Positions 7,503-15,237 of a stretch of DNA of 64,000 bases are shown here, in pieces (positions within the stretch are counted from its first letter, which is position 1; each line of letters begins with the position of its first letter). The stretch covers positions 186,001 to 250,000 of the forward strand of contig NC_017957.2 in the NCBI RefSeq assembly GCF_000264455.2. The letters run 5' to 3'. Below the pieces are notes generated by a model. That model saw nothing but the letters and a program-made list of their open reading frames with translations, was not told where the DNA came from and did no database searches. The position numbers and the translations under genes are program-made. The DNA comes from Tistrella mobilis KA081020-065 (lineage in GTDB: Bacteria; Pseudomonadota; Alphaproteobacteria; Tistrellales; Tistrellaceae).

Positions 7503-8792
7503 ATGGATGCGCTCGCAGCCCTTCTGCTTCTGCTGGTCCTGCTCGGCATCGGCCTGCCGGTGGCCTGGTCCTTCGCCGCGGTGGTGGCGGCGCTCGCCGT
7601 CATCTACGATGCCAATTTCAACACCCTGATGCTGCAGGGCTTCCGCTCGCTCGACGGGGTCATCCTGCTGGCCCTGCCGCTTTTCGTGCTGGCCGGCTAT
7701 CTGATGCAGTCGGGCGGCATCGCCGACCGGCTGGTCGCCTTCATCGAACTGCTGGTCGGCCGCCGCCGCGGCGGCATGGGCAGCGCCATGGTGGTGACCT
7801 CGGGCGTGTTCGGCGCGATGGCCGGCACCGCGACCGCGGCGGTCGCCGCCATCGGCACGCTGATGATCGACCCGATGGAAAAGCGCGGCTATTCCCGCGG
7901 CTATGCCGCGGCCCTGCTCGGCATCTCGTCGCTGCTGGGCATCCTGATCCCGCCCTCGATCACCATGATCCTGTTCGCGGTGGCGACCCAGCAATCGGTC
8001 GCGGCCTGTTTCGCGGCCTCGATCGTGCCGGGGCTGCTGTTGATGGTGGGGTTGATCCTGTTCAACCGCAGCCAGATCGGCCGCCATATCCACGAGATCC
8101 GCAGCGATCGCCGGCAAAGCCCGGCCGAAAAGCTGGGCGTGTCGGTCCGCGCCCTGCCGGCGCTGTCGATGCCCGCGATCATCATCGGCGGCATCTATGG
8201 CGGGCTGTTCACCCCCACCGAAGCCGCGGCCTTCGCGGTGCTGGCCGCCGTGCTGATCGGCCTTTTCGTCTATCGCGACATGACGCCGGCAAAGCTCCGC
8301 CAGGCGACGATCGATGCGGCCGAGACGACGGGATCGATCATCATTATCCTGCTCTTCTCGTTCATCATCGGCCGGATGCTGGTCGCCGGCCGGGTGCCGC
8401 AGGATCTGGCGGCGCTGGTCGCCTCGGTGGTGTCGGATCCGGTGATGATCATGATCATCGTGAACCTCTTCCTGATCCTGGTCGGCGCGCTGATCGACGA
8501 CGTCTCGATCACGGTGGTGATCGCGCCGCTGCTGCTGCCGCTGATGGTCTCGGTCGATGTCCACCCGGTGCATTTCGCCGCCATCGTCGGCACCTCGGTG
8601 GTGATCGGCGCCAACAGCCCGCCGATGGCGCCGCTGTTGTTCATGGCCTGCCGGATCGGCGGGGTCTCGGCCCAGCACGCCGTGGGGCCGGCGCTCAGGA
8701 TGATGGCCTGGGTGGCGCTGCCGGTGCTGCTGCTGACCAGTTTCGTGCCCGCCCTGTCGCTCAGCCTGCCGCGCTGGCTGGGGCTGCTCTGA
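7503..8792 (+). CDS. dctM: TRAP transporter large permease, DctM family
   Basis: This 429-residue integral membrane protein has about 12 hydrophobic segments and the DctM signatures GSAMVVTSGVFGAMAGTATA, GISSLLGILIPPSITMILFA and GGLFTPTEAAAFAVL. It forms the Na+/H+-driven translocation channel of the DctPQM system. The ATG at 7503 is 1 base after the dctQ stop, so the genes are coupled. It converges with a marR gene whose apparent reading frame continues antisense into the last 523 bases of dctM. Confidence 0.9.
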   Translation: MDALAALLLLLVLLGIGLPVAWSFAAVVAALAVIYDANFNTLMLQGFRSLDGVILLALPLFVLAGYLMQSGGIADRLVAFIELLVGRRRGGMGSAMVVTSGVFGAMAGTATAAVAAIGTLMIDPMEKRGYSRGYAAALLGISSLLGILIPPSITMILFAVATQQSVAACFAASIVPGLLLMVGLILFNRSQIGRHIHEIRSDRRQSPAEKLGVSVRALPALSMPAIIIGGIYGGLFTPTEAAAFAVLAAVLIGLFVYRDMTPAKLRQATIDAAETTGSIIIILLFSFIIGRMLVAGRVPQDLAALVASVVSDPVMIMIIVNLFLILVGALIDDVSITVVIAPLLLPLMVSVDVHPVHFAAIVGTSVVIGANSPPMAPLLFMACRIGGVSAQHAVGPALRMMAWVALPVLLLTSFVPALSLSLPRWLGLL

Positions 8793-9283
8793 GCGGCGGT
8801 TCCCGGCAGTCTCAGACCGGATCGCCCCCGTCCCGTTCCCAGCCTGTTCCGCAGCGTCGTCAGCACCCGATATGCGGTTCGCAGCTCGTCCAGGCTCAAC
8901 CCCTCGGCCAGGGCGTCGATCTGCGGATCGTACAGGCGGAGCGCTTCGTCATAGACCGCGCGGCCGCGGGGGGTGAGCACCACCAGCTGCGCGCGTTTGT
9001 GATGGGGGTTGGGCGCGAAGGCGACGATGCCCTCTTTCGCCAGATCATTGACGATCCGCTGCACGTTCTGGCGATTGGCGCCCAGATCGCGGGCCAGCCA
9101 GGCCACCGGCTGCGGCCGGTCGGCATAGACGATCGCGCCCAGAATCTGCCAGCGCGCGCTGGTCAGCCCCAGCGGCGCCACCAGCCGGTCGCCCCAGGCG
9201 AGCGTCAGATTGTTCACCCGGAACAGACCCAGGATCAGATCGGTCAGGGCCGTGGCCCTGGCGGCATGCTGGTCATCGGACAT
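8270..9283 (-). CDS. MarR family regulator, reading frame probably shifted at its 3' end
   Basis: The first ~150 residues are a normal MarR winged helix (LTSARWQILGAIVYADRPQP, LGANRQNVQRIVNDLAKEGI, PHHKRAQLVVLTPRGR). As read, the frame continues to 337 residues, with about 170 residues that are simply the antisense of dctM. If one base is removed from the C5 run at 8825-8829, the protein would end at a stop at 8812-8814 (…GDPV), giving a standard 156 residues and no overlap with dctM. I therefore take 8812-9283 as the likely functional gene, with either a real frameshift or a sequence error. It is divergent from the membrane protein gene at 9425. Confidence 0.75.
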   Translation of the reverse strand: MSDDQHAARATALTDLILGLFRVNNLTLAWGDRLVAPLGLTSARWQILGAIVYADRPQPVAWLARDLGANRQNVQRIVNDLAKEGIVAFAPNPHHKRAQLVVLTPRGRAVYDEALRLYDPQIDALAEGLSLDELRTAYRVLTTLRNRLGTGRGRSGLRLPGTAAQSSPSQRGRLSDRAGTKLVSSSTGSATQAIILSAGPTACWAETPPIRQAMNNSGAIGGLLAPITTEVPTMAAKCTGWTSTETISGSSSGAITTVIETSSISAPTRIRKRFTMIMIITGSDTTEATSAARSCGTRPATSIRPMMNEKSRIMMIDPVVSAASIVAWRSFAGVMSR

Positions 9284-9319
9284 GCGTCATCCTGCGAGTT
9301 TATTGACACTCTGCGCATT

Positions 9320-9341
9320 AATTGACATCATGATGTCAATT
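9320..9341. promoter_or_regulatory. perfect 22-bp palindrome, likely MarR operator
   Basis: Arms AATTGACATCA and TGATGTCAATT are exact reverse complements with no spacer. The site lies 36 bases upstream of the marR start and 84 bases upstream of the plus-strand membrane protein gene. A partial second half (TTGACAC, 9303-9309) precedes it. Size and position are typical of a MarR dimer site controlling both divergent genes. Confidence 0.7.
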
Positions 9342-9424
9342 GGTCATGTAAGTGACGCTAGCGCGTCTGCCGCTCCCGGGCAAGCCCCGGATGCCGGCGG
9401 CGCCGATGGGGAGATCCCGTCCCG

Positions 9425-9892
9425 ATGAAGGCCGCCCTCATGAAACCTGCCGCGCCCATACGCCGCGTCCACCCGATCGCCGGCACCATTGCCCTGCTGA
9501 CAATCGCGAGCTTCTGGCTGGCCACGGTCGCCGCCGAAATCTGGGGCAGCGCCGCCACCGTCACCCTGGTCAAGACCGCCATCCCCTGGGGTTTCCTGCT
9601 GCTGGTGCCGGCCCTGGCGGCGACCGGCGGGTCGGGTATGGCACTTGCGCAGGGGGGACGCAGCGGGCTGCCGGCGCGCAAACGCAGGCGCATGGCGATC
9701 ATCGCCGCCAACGGCATGCTGGTGCTGATCCCCTCGGCCCTGTTCCTGGCCGCCCGGGCCGGGGCGGGGCGGTTCGACACCGGCTTCGTGCTCGTCCAGG
9801 CGATCGAGCTGGTCGCCGGGGCGGTCAACCTCACCCTGCTCTGCCTCAACCTGCGGGACGGGATCCGGATGGTGCGGGGGCGGGTTGCGTAA
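9425..9892 (+). CDS. small integral membrane protein, four helices
   Basis: The 155-residue product starts at the ATG at 9425; the second Met at residue 6 is also possible. Four hydrophobic segments are visible: IAGTIALLTIASFWLATVAAEIW, TAIPWGFLLLVPALAATGG, AIIAANGMLVLIPSALFLAA, and FVLVQAIELVAGAVNLTLLCL, with a basic cytoplasmic loop (ARKRRRM). I do not recognise a named family beyond conserved four-helix membrane proteins. It shares a promoter region and a palindromic operator with marR, so it is probably the regulated target. Its 3' end overlaps the convergent tetR gene by 47 bases. Confidence 0.7.
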   Translation: MKAALMKPAAPIRRVHPIAGTIALLTIASFWLATVAAEIWGSAATVTLVKTAIPWGFLLLVPALAATGGSGMALAQGGRSGLPARKRRRMAIIAANGMLVLIPSALFLAARAGAGRFDTGFVLVQAIELVAGAVNLTLLCLNLRDGIRMVRGRVA

Positions 9893-10598
9893 CCGGCGAC
9901 GACCCCGCCAGCGCCTCCAGCGCCATGCGGCGATAGGTGGCGACCAGGCGGTCGCCTTCCTCAGGGGGTACGGCGATGGCGAGCCGCATGGTCGCCTCGC
10001 CCAGATGCATGACCAGGAAGGCGGTGGCCTCCACGTCGGCCGGGTCGGCGCCCGGGCGGATGCGGCGGATGGTGTCGGCCAGAAGGCGGCCGTTCAGCCG
10101 GCTTTCCTCGACCTCCATCTCGCGCAGCAGCTTGTCGGCCTGCATGCCCGACCAGATGTCCGAGATGACCGGATCGGCCCGGAACAGGCCGTAATATTCA
10201 TCGATCAGCGCGCCGAAGGCGGCGAGCAGCCCGGCCTCGTCGGCCACCGGCTCCAGCCCGGCACGGATGCAGGCCCGGCTCTCTTCATTGCAGCGCATCG
10301 CCAGCATCCGGATGATCGCCGCCTTGTCGGGAAAGAACTGGTAAAGCGAGCCGATCGGCACACCAGCGCGTTCGGCCACCTGCGCCATGCGCAGCCCGTC
10401 GGTGCCGTCGGCGGCGATGATCTCCCGCGCGGCCAGAAGCATGCGCTCCACCCGCTCGCGGCTGCGCTGCTGGGTGGGCATGCGCCGTGGCGCGGCGCGG
10501 TCGGCCGTGGTCGTCACCGGTTCCGGATCCTCCGTCACTTTCCTGCTTGACCCAGAATACGAGTCTGCCTCATGTTTTTCAATATGAGGATTGCTCAT
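9846..10598 (-). CDS. TetR family transcriptional regulator
   Basis: This 250-residue protein has a TetR_N domain at about residues 45-95 (RVERMLLAAREIIAADG, MAQVAERAGVPIGSLYQFF) and an all-helical C-terminus of the TetR_C type (YYGLFRADPVISDIWSGMQADKLL). The first 39 residues are poorly structured, and the first ATG has no ribosome-binding site and lies beside the operator, so translation may start later (Met 40). It is divergent from the NmrA-type oxidoreductase at 10619, which it presumably represses. Confidence 0.8.
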   Translation of the reverse strand: MSNPHIEKHEADSYSGSSRKVTEDPEPVTTTADRAAPRRMPTQQRSRERVERMLLAAREIIAADGTDGLRMAQVAERAGVPIGSLYQFFPDKAAIIRMLAMRCNEESRACIRAGLEPVADEAGLLAAFGALIDEYYGLFRADPVISDIWSGMQADKLLREMEVEESRLNGRLLADTIRRIRPGADPADVEATAFLVMHLGEATMRLAIAVPPEEGDRLVATYRRMALEALAGSSPVTQPAPAPSGSRPAG

Positions 10599-10604
10599 GT
10601 TTTT
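10569..10604. promoter_or_regulatory. candidate TetR operator with a repeated half-site
   Basis: CTCAT (10569-10573) and ATGAG (10584-10588) form an inverted repeat, and CTCATGTTTTT occurs twice (10569-10579 and 10594-10604). All lie between the divergent tetR and oxidoreductase starts. Confidence 0.5.
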
Positions 10605-10618
10605 GGGAGGGACGGATC

Positions 10619-11461
10619 ATGACCACAGGCGCGACGACGCTGGATCAGCTGCCGGTTCTGGTCACCGGCGGCACCGGCAAGACCGGTCGGCGGGTGGCGG
10701 CGGGGCTGCGGGCGCGGGGATGGCCGGTGCGGATCGCGGCGCGCAGCCTGGCACCCGCCGCCGATGCGGTACGCTTCGACTGGGCCGATCGGGATGGCTG
10801 GCCGGCGGCATTGGATGGAGTGGGCGCGGTTTACGTCGCCTATGCGCCCGATCTGGCGGTGCCGGGGGCGGTGGACGACATCACCGCCTTCGCCGCCGCG
10901 GCGCGGGCGGCGGGTGTCGGCCGGATGGTGATGCTGTCGGGCCGCGGCGAGCCGGGGGCCGAGGCCGCGGAGCGTGCGCTGGCGGCTGCCGGCTTCGACT
11001 GGACGGTGCTGCGCGCCAGTTGGTTTGTGCAGAATTTCACCGAAGGCCTGTTGGCCGAGGCCCTGGCCGCGGGCGAACTGGCCCTGCCGGTGGGCGATGT
11101 GCCCGAACCCTTCATCGATGCCGACGACATCGCCGAAATCGCGGTCAAGGCGCTGACCGAAGACGGGCTCGGCGGCCGCATCCTGGAGCTGACCGGCCCC
11201 CGGTCGCTGAGCTTCGCCGCGGCCATGGCCGAAATCAGCCGACTGACCGGTCGGCCGATCAGCTATCGGCAGATTCCGATGGCCGATTTCCTGGCCGGGC
11301 TTCAGGCCCAGGGCGTGCCCGACGACATGCGCGACTTCCTGGCCTGGCTGTTCACCACGCTGTTCGACGGCCGCAACAGCGCCACAACCCCCGCCGTGAC
11401 CGAGGTTCTGGGCCGGCCCGCGCGCGATATCACCGACCGAGCTGCTGCCGGATGGCCCTGA
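10619..11461 (+). CDS. NmrA-like NAD(P)-binding oxidoreductase
   Basis: The ATG at 10619 follows GGGAGGG and gives 280 residues. The atypical SDR Rossmann motif is VLVTGGTGKTG (residues 13-23). The rest matches NmrA/QOR2-like proteins (ergot-alkaloid-biosynthesis-like, NAD(P)H azoreductase-like): GVGRMVMLSGRG, DWTVLRASWFVQNF, PFIDADDIAEIAVKAL. The Tyr-Lys catalytic pair of classical SDRs is absent, as usual for this group. It may act as a quinone or electrophile reductase, or as a redox sensor. It is divergent from a TetR gene and its end overlaps the convergent aldehyde dehydrogenase gene by 32 bases. Confidence 0.78.
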   Translation: MTTGATTLDQLPVLVTGGTGKTGRRVAAGLRARGWPVRIAARSLAPAADAVRFDWADRDGWPAALDGVGAVYVAYAPDLAVPGAVDDITAFAAAARAAGVGRMVMLSGRGEPGAEAAERALAAAGFDWTVLRASWFVQNFTEGLLAEALAAGELALPVGDVPEPFIDADDIAEIAVKALTEDGLGGRILELTGPRSLSFAAAMAEISRLTGRPISYRQIPMADFLAGLQAQGVPDDMRDFLAWLFTTLFDGRNSATTPAVTEVLGRPARDITDRAAAGWP

Positions 11462-12848
11462 GGGTTGCCCGGCCATAGGGCGGTTTCAGCCCGGCGAGTT
11501 TTGCGATGTCGAACCGCGACTGGCGATAGATCGCCCGGGCATGGCTGAAGGTGCGGAACCCGTCCCGACCGTGATAGGCGCCCATGCCCGAGGGGCCGAT
11601 GCCGCCGAAGGGCAGGTCTTCCTGGCCGATATGGAAGATCACGTCGTCCAGCGTCACGCCCCCTGAGACGGTGCGATCCAGCACGCGGCGGCGTTCGGCC
11701 GCATCGCTGCCGAAATAATAGAGGCCGAGCGGCCGGTCGCGGCGGTTGACCTCGGCGATCGCGCCGTCGATATCGCCATAGCGGCGGAGCGGCAGGATCG
11801 GGCCGAAGATCTCTTCCTGCATCAGGATCATGTCGTCGGTGACGTCGCGGACGATATGCAGCGGCATCTTGCGGCTGTTGGTGGCGGTGAAATCCTCACC
11901 CGCCGGATTGACCGTCTCGATCCGTGCGCCCTTGGCCCGGGCATCCGCCAGCCAGCCGGTCAGGCGCTGGTGATGGCGGTCGTTGATGATGGCCGTATAG
12001 TCGGGATTGTCGATCAGGCGCGGATACATGGCGCTTGCCGCGCGCGTCAGCCCCTCGACCACCTGGTCCTCGCGGTCTTCGGGCACCAGCATGTAATCGG
12101 GGGCGAGGCAGGTCTGGCCGGCATTCATCATCTTGCCGATCACCACCCGTTCGGTGCTGCGGGCGATATCGGCCGACGCCCCCAGGATCACCGGCGATTT
12201 GCCGCCCAGTTCCAGCGTCACCGGCGTCAGATTGTCGGCCGCCGCGCGCAGGATATGGCGGCCGATACCGGTGGCTCCGGTGAACAGCAGATGGTCGAAG
12301 GGCAGGGCGGCGAAGGCCCGGCCGGTCTCGGGCCCGCCCGAGACGAAGGCCAGTTCGTCGGCGGCGAAATAGCGCGGGCAAAGCTCTTCGAACAGGGCGG
12401 CGGTGCGCGGGGTGTATTCGCTGGTCTTGACCATCGCCCGGTTGCCGGCGGCCAGCACCCCCGCCAGCGGCGCCATCACCAGATTGACCGGATAGTTCCA
12501 GGGCGCGATCACCCCCACCACGCCCTTGGGCTGGTATTCGACCCGGCCGCGGCCGCCCAGCAGGCCCAGCGGAAAGGTCACCGGCCGCCGTTCCGGCCGC
12601 ATCCAGCGCCCCAGATGCCGGCGGGCATGGCGCAGCGGCAGAACCGAGGCCAGGATGTCGGTGATCATCGACTGCTCGCGGCTGCGATGGCCGAAATCCT
12701 CGCTCATCGCCGCACAGAAGGCCTCGGCATTCTCGGTCACCAGCGCCATGGCGCGCGTCAGTCGGTCACGGCGGATATCGGCCGCGACCGGCAGGGCGGC
12801 GGTGAAGGCCGCTGTCTGTGCCTGAAAGATGGTGGTCGGATCGGACAT
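11430..12848 (-). CDS. aldehyde dehydrogenase, coniferyl-aldehyde type
   Basis: The start at 12848 is set by AGGAG just upstream on the minus strand; a longer open frame upstream has no support. The 472-residue NAD(P)+-dependent enzyme shows VIAPWNYPVNL (cofactor pocket), LELGGKSPVIL (catalytic Glu) and NAGQTCLAPDY with the nucleophilic Cys near residue 250. The Cys-Leu-Ala-Pro-Asp context and the C-terminal GGIGPSGMGAYHG are those of coniferyl aldehyde dehydrogenases (CalB-like), which lack the long C-terminus of other ALDHs. Such enzymes oxidise medium-chain or aromatic aldehydes to acids. Confidence 0.87.
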   Translation of the reverse strand: MSDPTTIFQAQTAAFTAALPVAADIRRDRLTRAMALVTENAEAFCAAMSEDFGHRSREQSMITDILASVLPLRHARRHLGRWMRPERRPVTFPLGLLGGRGRVEYQPKGVVGVIAPWNYPVNLVMAPLAGVLAAGNRAMVKTSEYTPRTAALFEELCPRYFAADELAFVSGGPETGRAFAALPFDHLLFTGATGIGRHILRAAADNLTPVTLELGGKSPVILGASADIARSTERVVIGKMMNAGQTCLAPDYMLVPEDREDQVVEGLTRAASAMYPRLIDNPDYTAIINDRHHQRLTGWLADARAKGARIETVNPAGEDFTATNSRKMPLHIVRDVTDDMILMQEEIFGPILPLRRYGDIDGAIAEVNRRDRPLGLYYFGSDAAERRRVLDRTVSGGVTLDDVIFHIGQEDLPFGGIGPSGMGAYHGRDGFRTFSHARAIYRQSRFDIAKLAGLKPPYGRATLRAIRQQLGR

Positions 12849-13044
12849 GTCTGATCTCCTGCCGCGGAGAGGGGGGAGGCCGGAGGATGGGATAAGAGTG
12901 TGCCGTTGCAGCCCCCCACATCTTTTCCTGATCAGAGACGGATGGCCATATTTACTTATGGTTGTGGTCTGGAGTGATCGCCCCGACGACCGGGATCGAC
13001 AGCAGCGCAGATCGGGCCGGCGCGGCTGGATCACGCGCCTGCGG

Positions 13045-13689
13045 TCAGCCGGGCGCGGACGGGCGGCAGGATTGCGGTGACCGGTGCGCAGTGCCGGCAG
13101 CACCATAGCGCAGCCCGTCGATCAGAAGGCCCAGCATGCGGCTGACATGGGCGGCGCCGTCCTCGCCGCCGGCGGTGGCAAGATTGCCGATCGCGCGCAG
13201 CAGATCATATGCCGCAACGTCGCCGCGGATCGCGCCGGCCGCCGCGGCTGTGTCCAGCAGGGCGGTCAGCGCCGGTTCGAACCGGCTGCGGAAATGGTCG
13301 GGCAGGGTATCGAAGGCCGGGTCGCCGGAATGCAGCGCCGCGGCCAGCCCCTTCTTTGTGGTCAGGAAGCCGGTATAGCGGGCCAGCCACAGCGCCAGTG
13401 CCTCGGCCGGCGGGTGGCTTGCGGCAAGGGTGGCGGCGTCGGCCGCGCAGGCATCGACCTCGCGCCGGAACACCGCCGCCACCAGATCGGCGCGTTTGGG
13501 GAAGCGGCGATACAGCGTGCCGACACCGACGCCCGCCCGGGCCGCGATCTCGCGCGCCGGTGCATCCACGCCGGCCTCGGCGAACAGCGCCTTCGCCGCC
13601 TCCAGCAGGGCGTCTTCGCTGCGCTGCGCATCGGCGCGCAGCCGCCGGCTGCTGCCGGTTTCCGCCGTCTCGTCCCCGCTCACCTGCAT
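13045..13689 (-). CDS. TetR family transcriptional regulator
   Basis: I place the start at the ATG at 13689 because GGGGGAGAG lies directly before it; the open frame extends 14 codons further. The 214-residue protein has a TetR_N helix-turn-helix (VDAPAREIAARAGVGVGTLY, then RRFPKRADL) and a C-terminal SbtR-like helical domain (FRSRFEPALTALLDTAAAAG). It is divergent from the alpha/beta hydrolase gene at 13899, and three matching inverted repeats fill the space between them, so autoregulation and control of the hydrolase are likely. Confidence 0.85.
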   Translation of the reverse strand: MQVSGDETAETGSSRRLRADAQRSEDALLEAAKALFAEAGVDAPAREIAARAGVGVGTLYRRFPKRADLVAAVFRREVDACAADAATLAASHPPAEALALWLARYTGFLTTKKGLAAALHSGDPAFDTLPDHFRSRFEPALTALLDTAAAAGAIRGDVAAYDLLRAIGNLATAGGEDGAAHVSRMLGLLIDGLRYGAAGTAHRSPQSCRPSAPG

Positions 13690-13748
13690 CTCTCCCCCGC
13701 CGTGCCGGCCCGGAAACGGGTCTCCGGGCACGACTTGTCGCTTGATAA

Positions 13749-13819
13749 ACGGAACACGGTTCCGTATATCTCGGTCTCAGTCGGAACGCGGTTCCGTTTA
13801 TAGCCGGATCGCAGTTCCG
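13749..13819. promoter_or_regulatory. triple operator CGGAAC-N3-GTTCCG
   Basis: Three copies of the same dyad are present: CGGAAC-ACG-GTTCCG (13750-13764, flanked by A and T), CGGAAC-GCG-GTTCCG (13782-13796), and a weaker CGGATC-GCA-GTTCCG (13805-13819). They sit between divergent tetR and hydrolase genes. The repeated dyad strongly suggests cooperative binding by the adjacent TetR. Confidence 0.72.
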
Positions 13820-13898
13820 TTTCCTGTTCTACAGGCGAAGCCTGCCCTCCCGCCAGCCCCTCCCGACCAACTCCCTCCCAACCAAGGGTCTCTCTCCC

Positions 13899-14906
13899 AT
13901 GACCGATCTGATCCAGGCGGCCCGGCATCTGCCGGCGCGCGCAGCCCTTCCCACCCTGTCGGTGGCCCCGATCCACATCCCCGTGCCCGGCCGGCCGCGG
14001 CCGCTGGCGCTGCGCGTCACGCTGCCGGTGCCCACCCTGCCGGTGCCCACCCTGCTGGTACCGGACGGGGGGAGCGATCCTCTGCCGGTGGTGCTGCTCT
14101 CTCACGGCCACGGGCCGTCGCTTTATCTGTCGTCGCTGGATGGTTATGGGCCGCTGGCGGGGTTCCTGGCCGGGCAGGGGTTTCTGGTGATCCAGCCCAC
14201 CCATGCCAGTTCACGATCCGGCGGTCTCGGCGCCGATGCGCCGGGTGCGCCGCTGTTCTGGCGGATGCGGGTGGCCGAGATGACCGCGATCCTCGACCGG
14301 CTGGACGAGATTGCGGCCCTGATCCCCGGCGCGCCCCCACGCCTGAACCGGGACCGCATCGCCGCCATCGGCCATTCCATGGGCGGCCAGACCGTCGCGA
14401 TGCTGCTGGGGGCGCGCCTGACCGACCCGACCGACCCGGCGGCGCGGGATGTGAACCTGATCGAGCCGCGCATCCGCGCCGGCGTGCTGCTGGCAGCCCC
14501 CGGCCGCGGCGGCGACGCGTTGAGCGCCCATGCCGCCGCCGCCTGGCCGGCGCTGAACCCCGATTTCAGCCACATGACCACGCCGTCGCTGGTGGTCTGC
14601 GGCGAGCGGGACGACAACCCGCATCTGACCACCATGGGCCCCGCCTGGCATGCCGACCCCTTCCACCTCAGCCCCGGCGCCCGCGCCCTGCTGACGCTCG
14701 CCGGCGCCGGCCACGGCCTGGGCGGCATTGCGGGGTATGATGCGAAGGAAACCGACGACGAAGACCCCGACCGCCTGGAAGCCACCCGCCGCCTGATGGC
14801 AGCCTGGCTGCGCTCCACCCTCGACCCCACCGACCCGGTATGGGAGCAGGCGGTGGCGGCGTTGCGCGCGCATGCGCCGGGGTTGGGGTGGGTGGAGGGG
14901 CGGTGA
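13899..14906 (+). CDS. alpha/beta hydrolase (chlorophyllase/dienelactone hydrolase-like)
   Basis: A 335-residue protein with the nucleophile elbow GHSMGG at about residues 158-163 (AAIGHSMGGQTVAMLLGARL), an oxyanion region LLSHGHGPSLY, and a late catalytic His in GAGHGLGGIAG. There is no signal peptide. The segment LPVPTLPVPTLLVP near residues 43-56 looks like an internal in-frame duplication of VPTLP. It is probably cytoplasmic. It is divergent from a TetR gene with three operator copies, so it is likely an inducible esterase. The substrate is unknown. Confidence 0.78.
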   Translation: MTDLIQAARHLPARAALPTLSVAPIHIPVPGRPRPLALRVTLPVPTLPVPTLLVPDGGSDPLPVVLLSHGHGPSLYLSSLDGYGPLAGFLAGQGFLVIQPTHASSRSGGLGADAPGAPLFWRMRVAEMTAILDRLDEIAALIPGAPPRLNRDRIAAIGHSMGGQTVAMLLGARLTDPTDPAARDVNLIEPRIRAGVLLAAPGRGGDALSAHAAAAWPALNPDFSHMTTPSLVVCGERDDNPHLTTMGPAWHADPFHLSPGARALLTLAGAGHGLGGIAGYDAKETDDEDPDRLEATRRLMAAWLRSTLDPTDPVWEQAVAALRAHAPGLGWVEGR

Positions 14907-14944
14907 CGGAGAGATGGCCCTCAGTAGATGTATGCTGTACAAAC

Positions 14945-15220
14945 ATGGCCATTGCGATGGAGCAACAGGGGCAGCCAGAGACGATGGCCAGGTCTTTGAA
15001 CGACAGGCTGCAGCAGCTTCCCGACGCCCGCCGGCAACGCATCCTGGCGGAGGCCGATCGGCTGCGTGCGGAATGCGTGGCGCTCCACGCGCCACACCGG
15101 ACCGGCACGCCGTCCCAGGCGACCTCCGGTCGTCGACGGGCGTCTCCCCGCGCCTCCGGCACCACCGGCCCGACCGCCGGTGGCGAACACGGGTCTGTCG
15201 GCGGGCCGCACCGGTCATAG
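14945..15220 (+). pseudogene. short ORF, possible remnant of an XRE/HigA-type antitoxin
   Basis: The frame from 14945 (or 14984) encodes at most 91 residues. MARSLNDRLQQLPDARRQRI and the following LAEADRLRAE look like the N-terminal helix pair of small XRE-family antitoxins, but where the DNA-binding helices should follow, the sequence turns into a Pro/Ser/Arg/Thr-rich tail with no domain. I read it as a truncated remnant. It fills most of the 331-base gap between the hydrolase and the PPOX protein gene, in which I see nothing else. Confidence 0.3.
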
Positions 15221-15237
15221 ATCACGGCTTTCACCCG

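Noticed and set aside
13045-13731. Start of the tetR gene at 13731
   Set aside because: The ATG at 13689 has an adjacent GGGGGAGAG ribosome-binding site; the extra 14 residues are Gly/Pro-rich and unlike the family.
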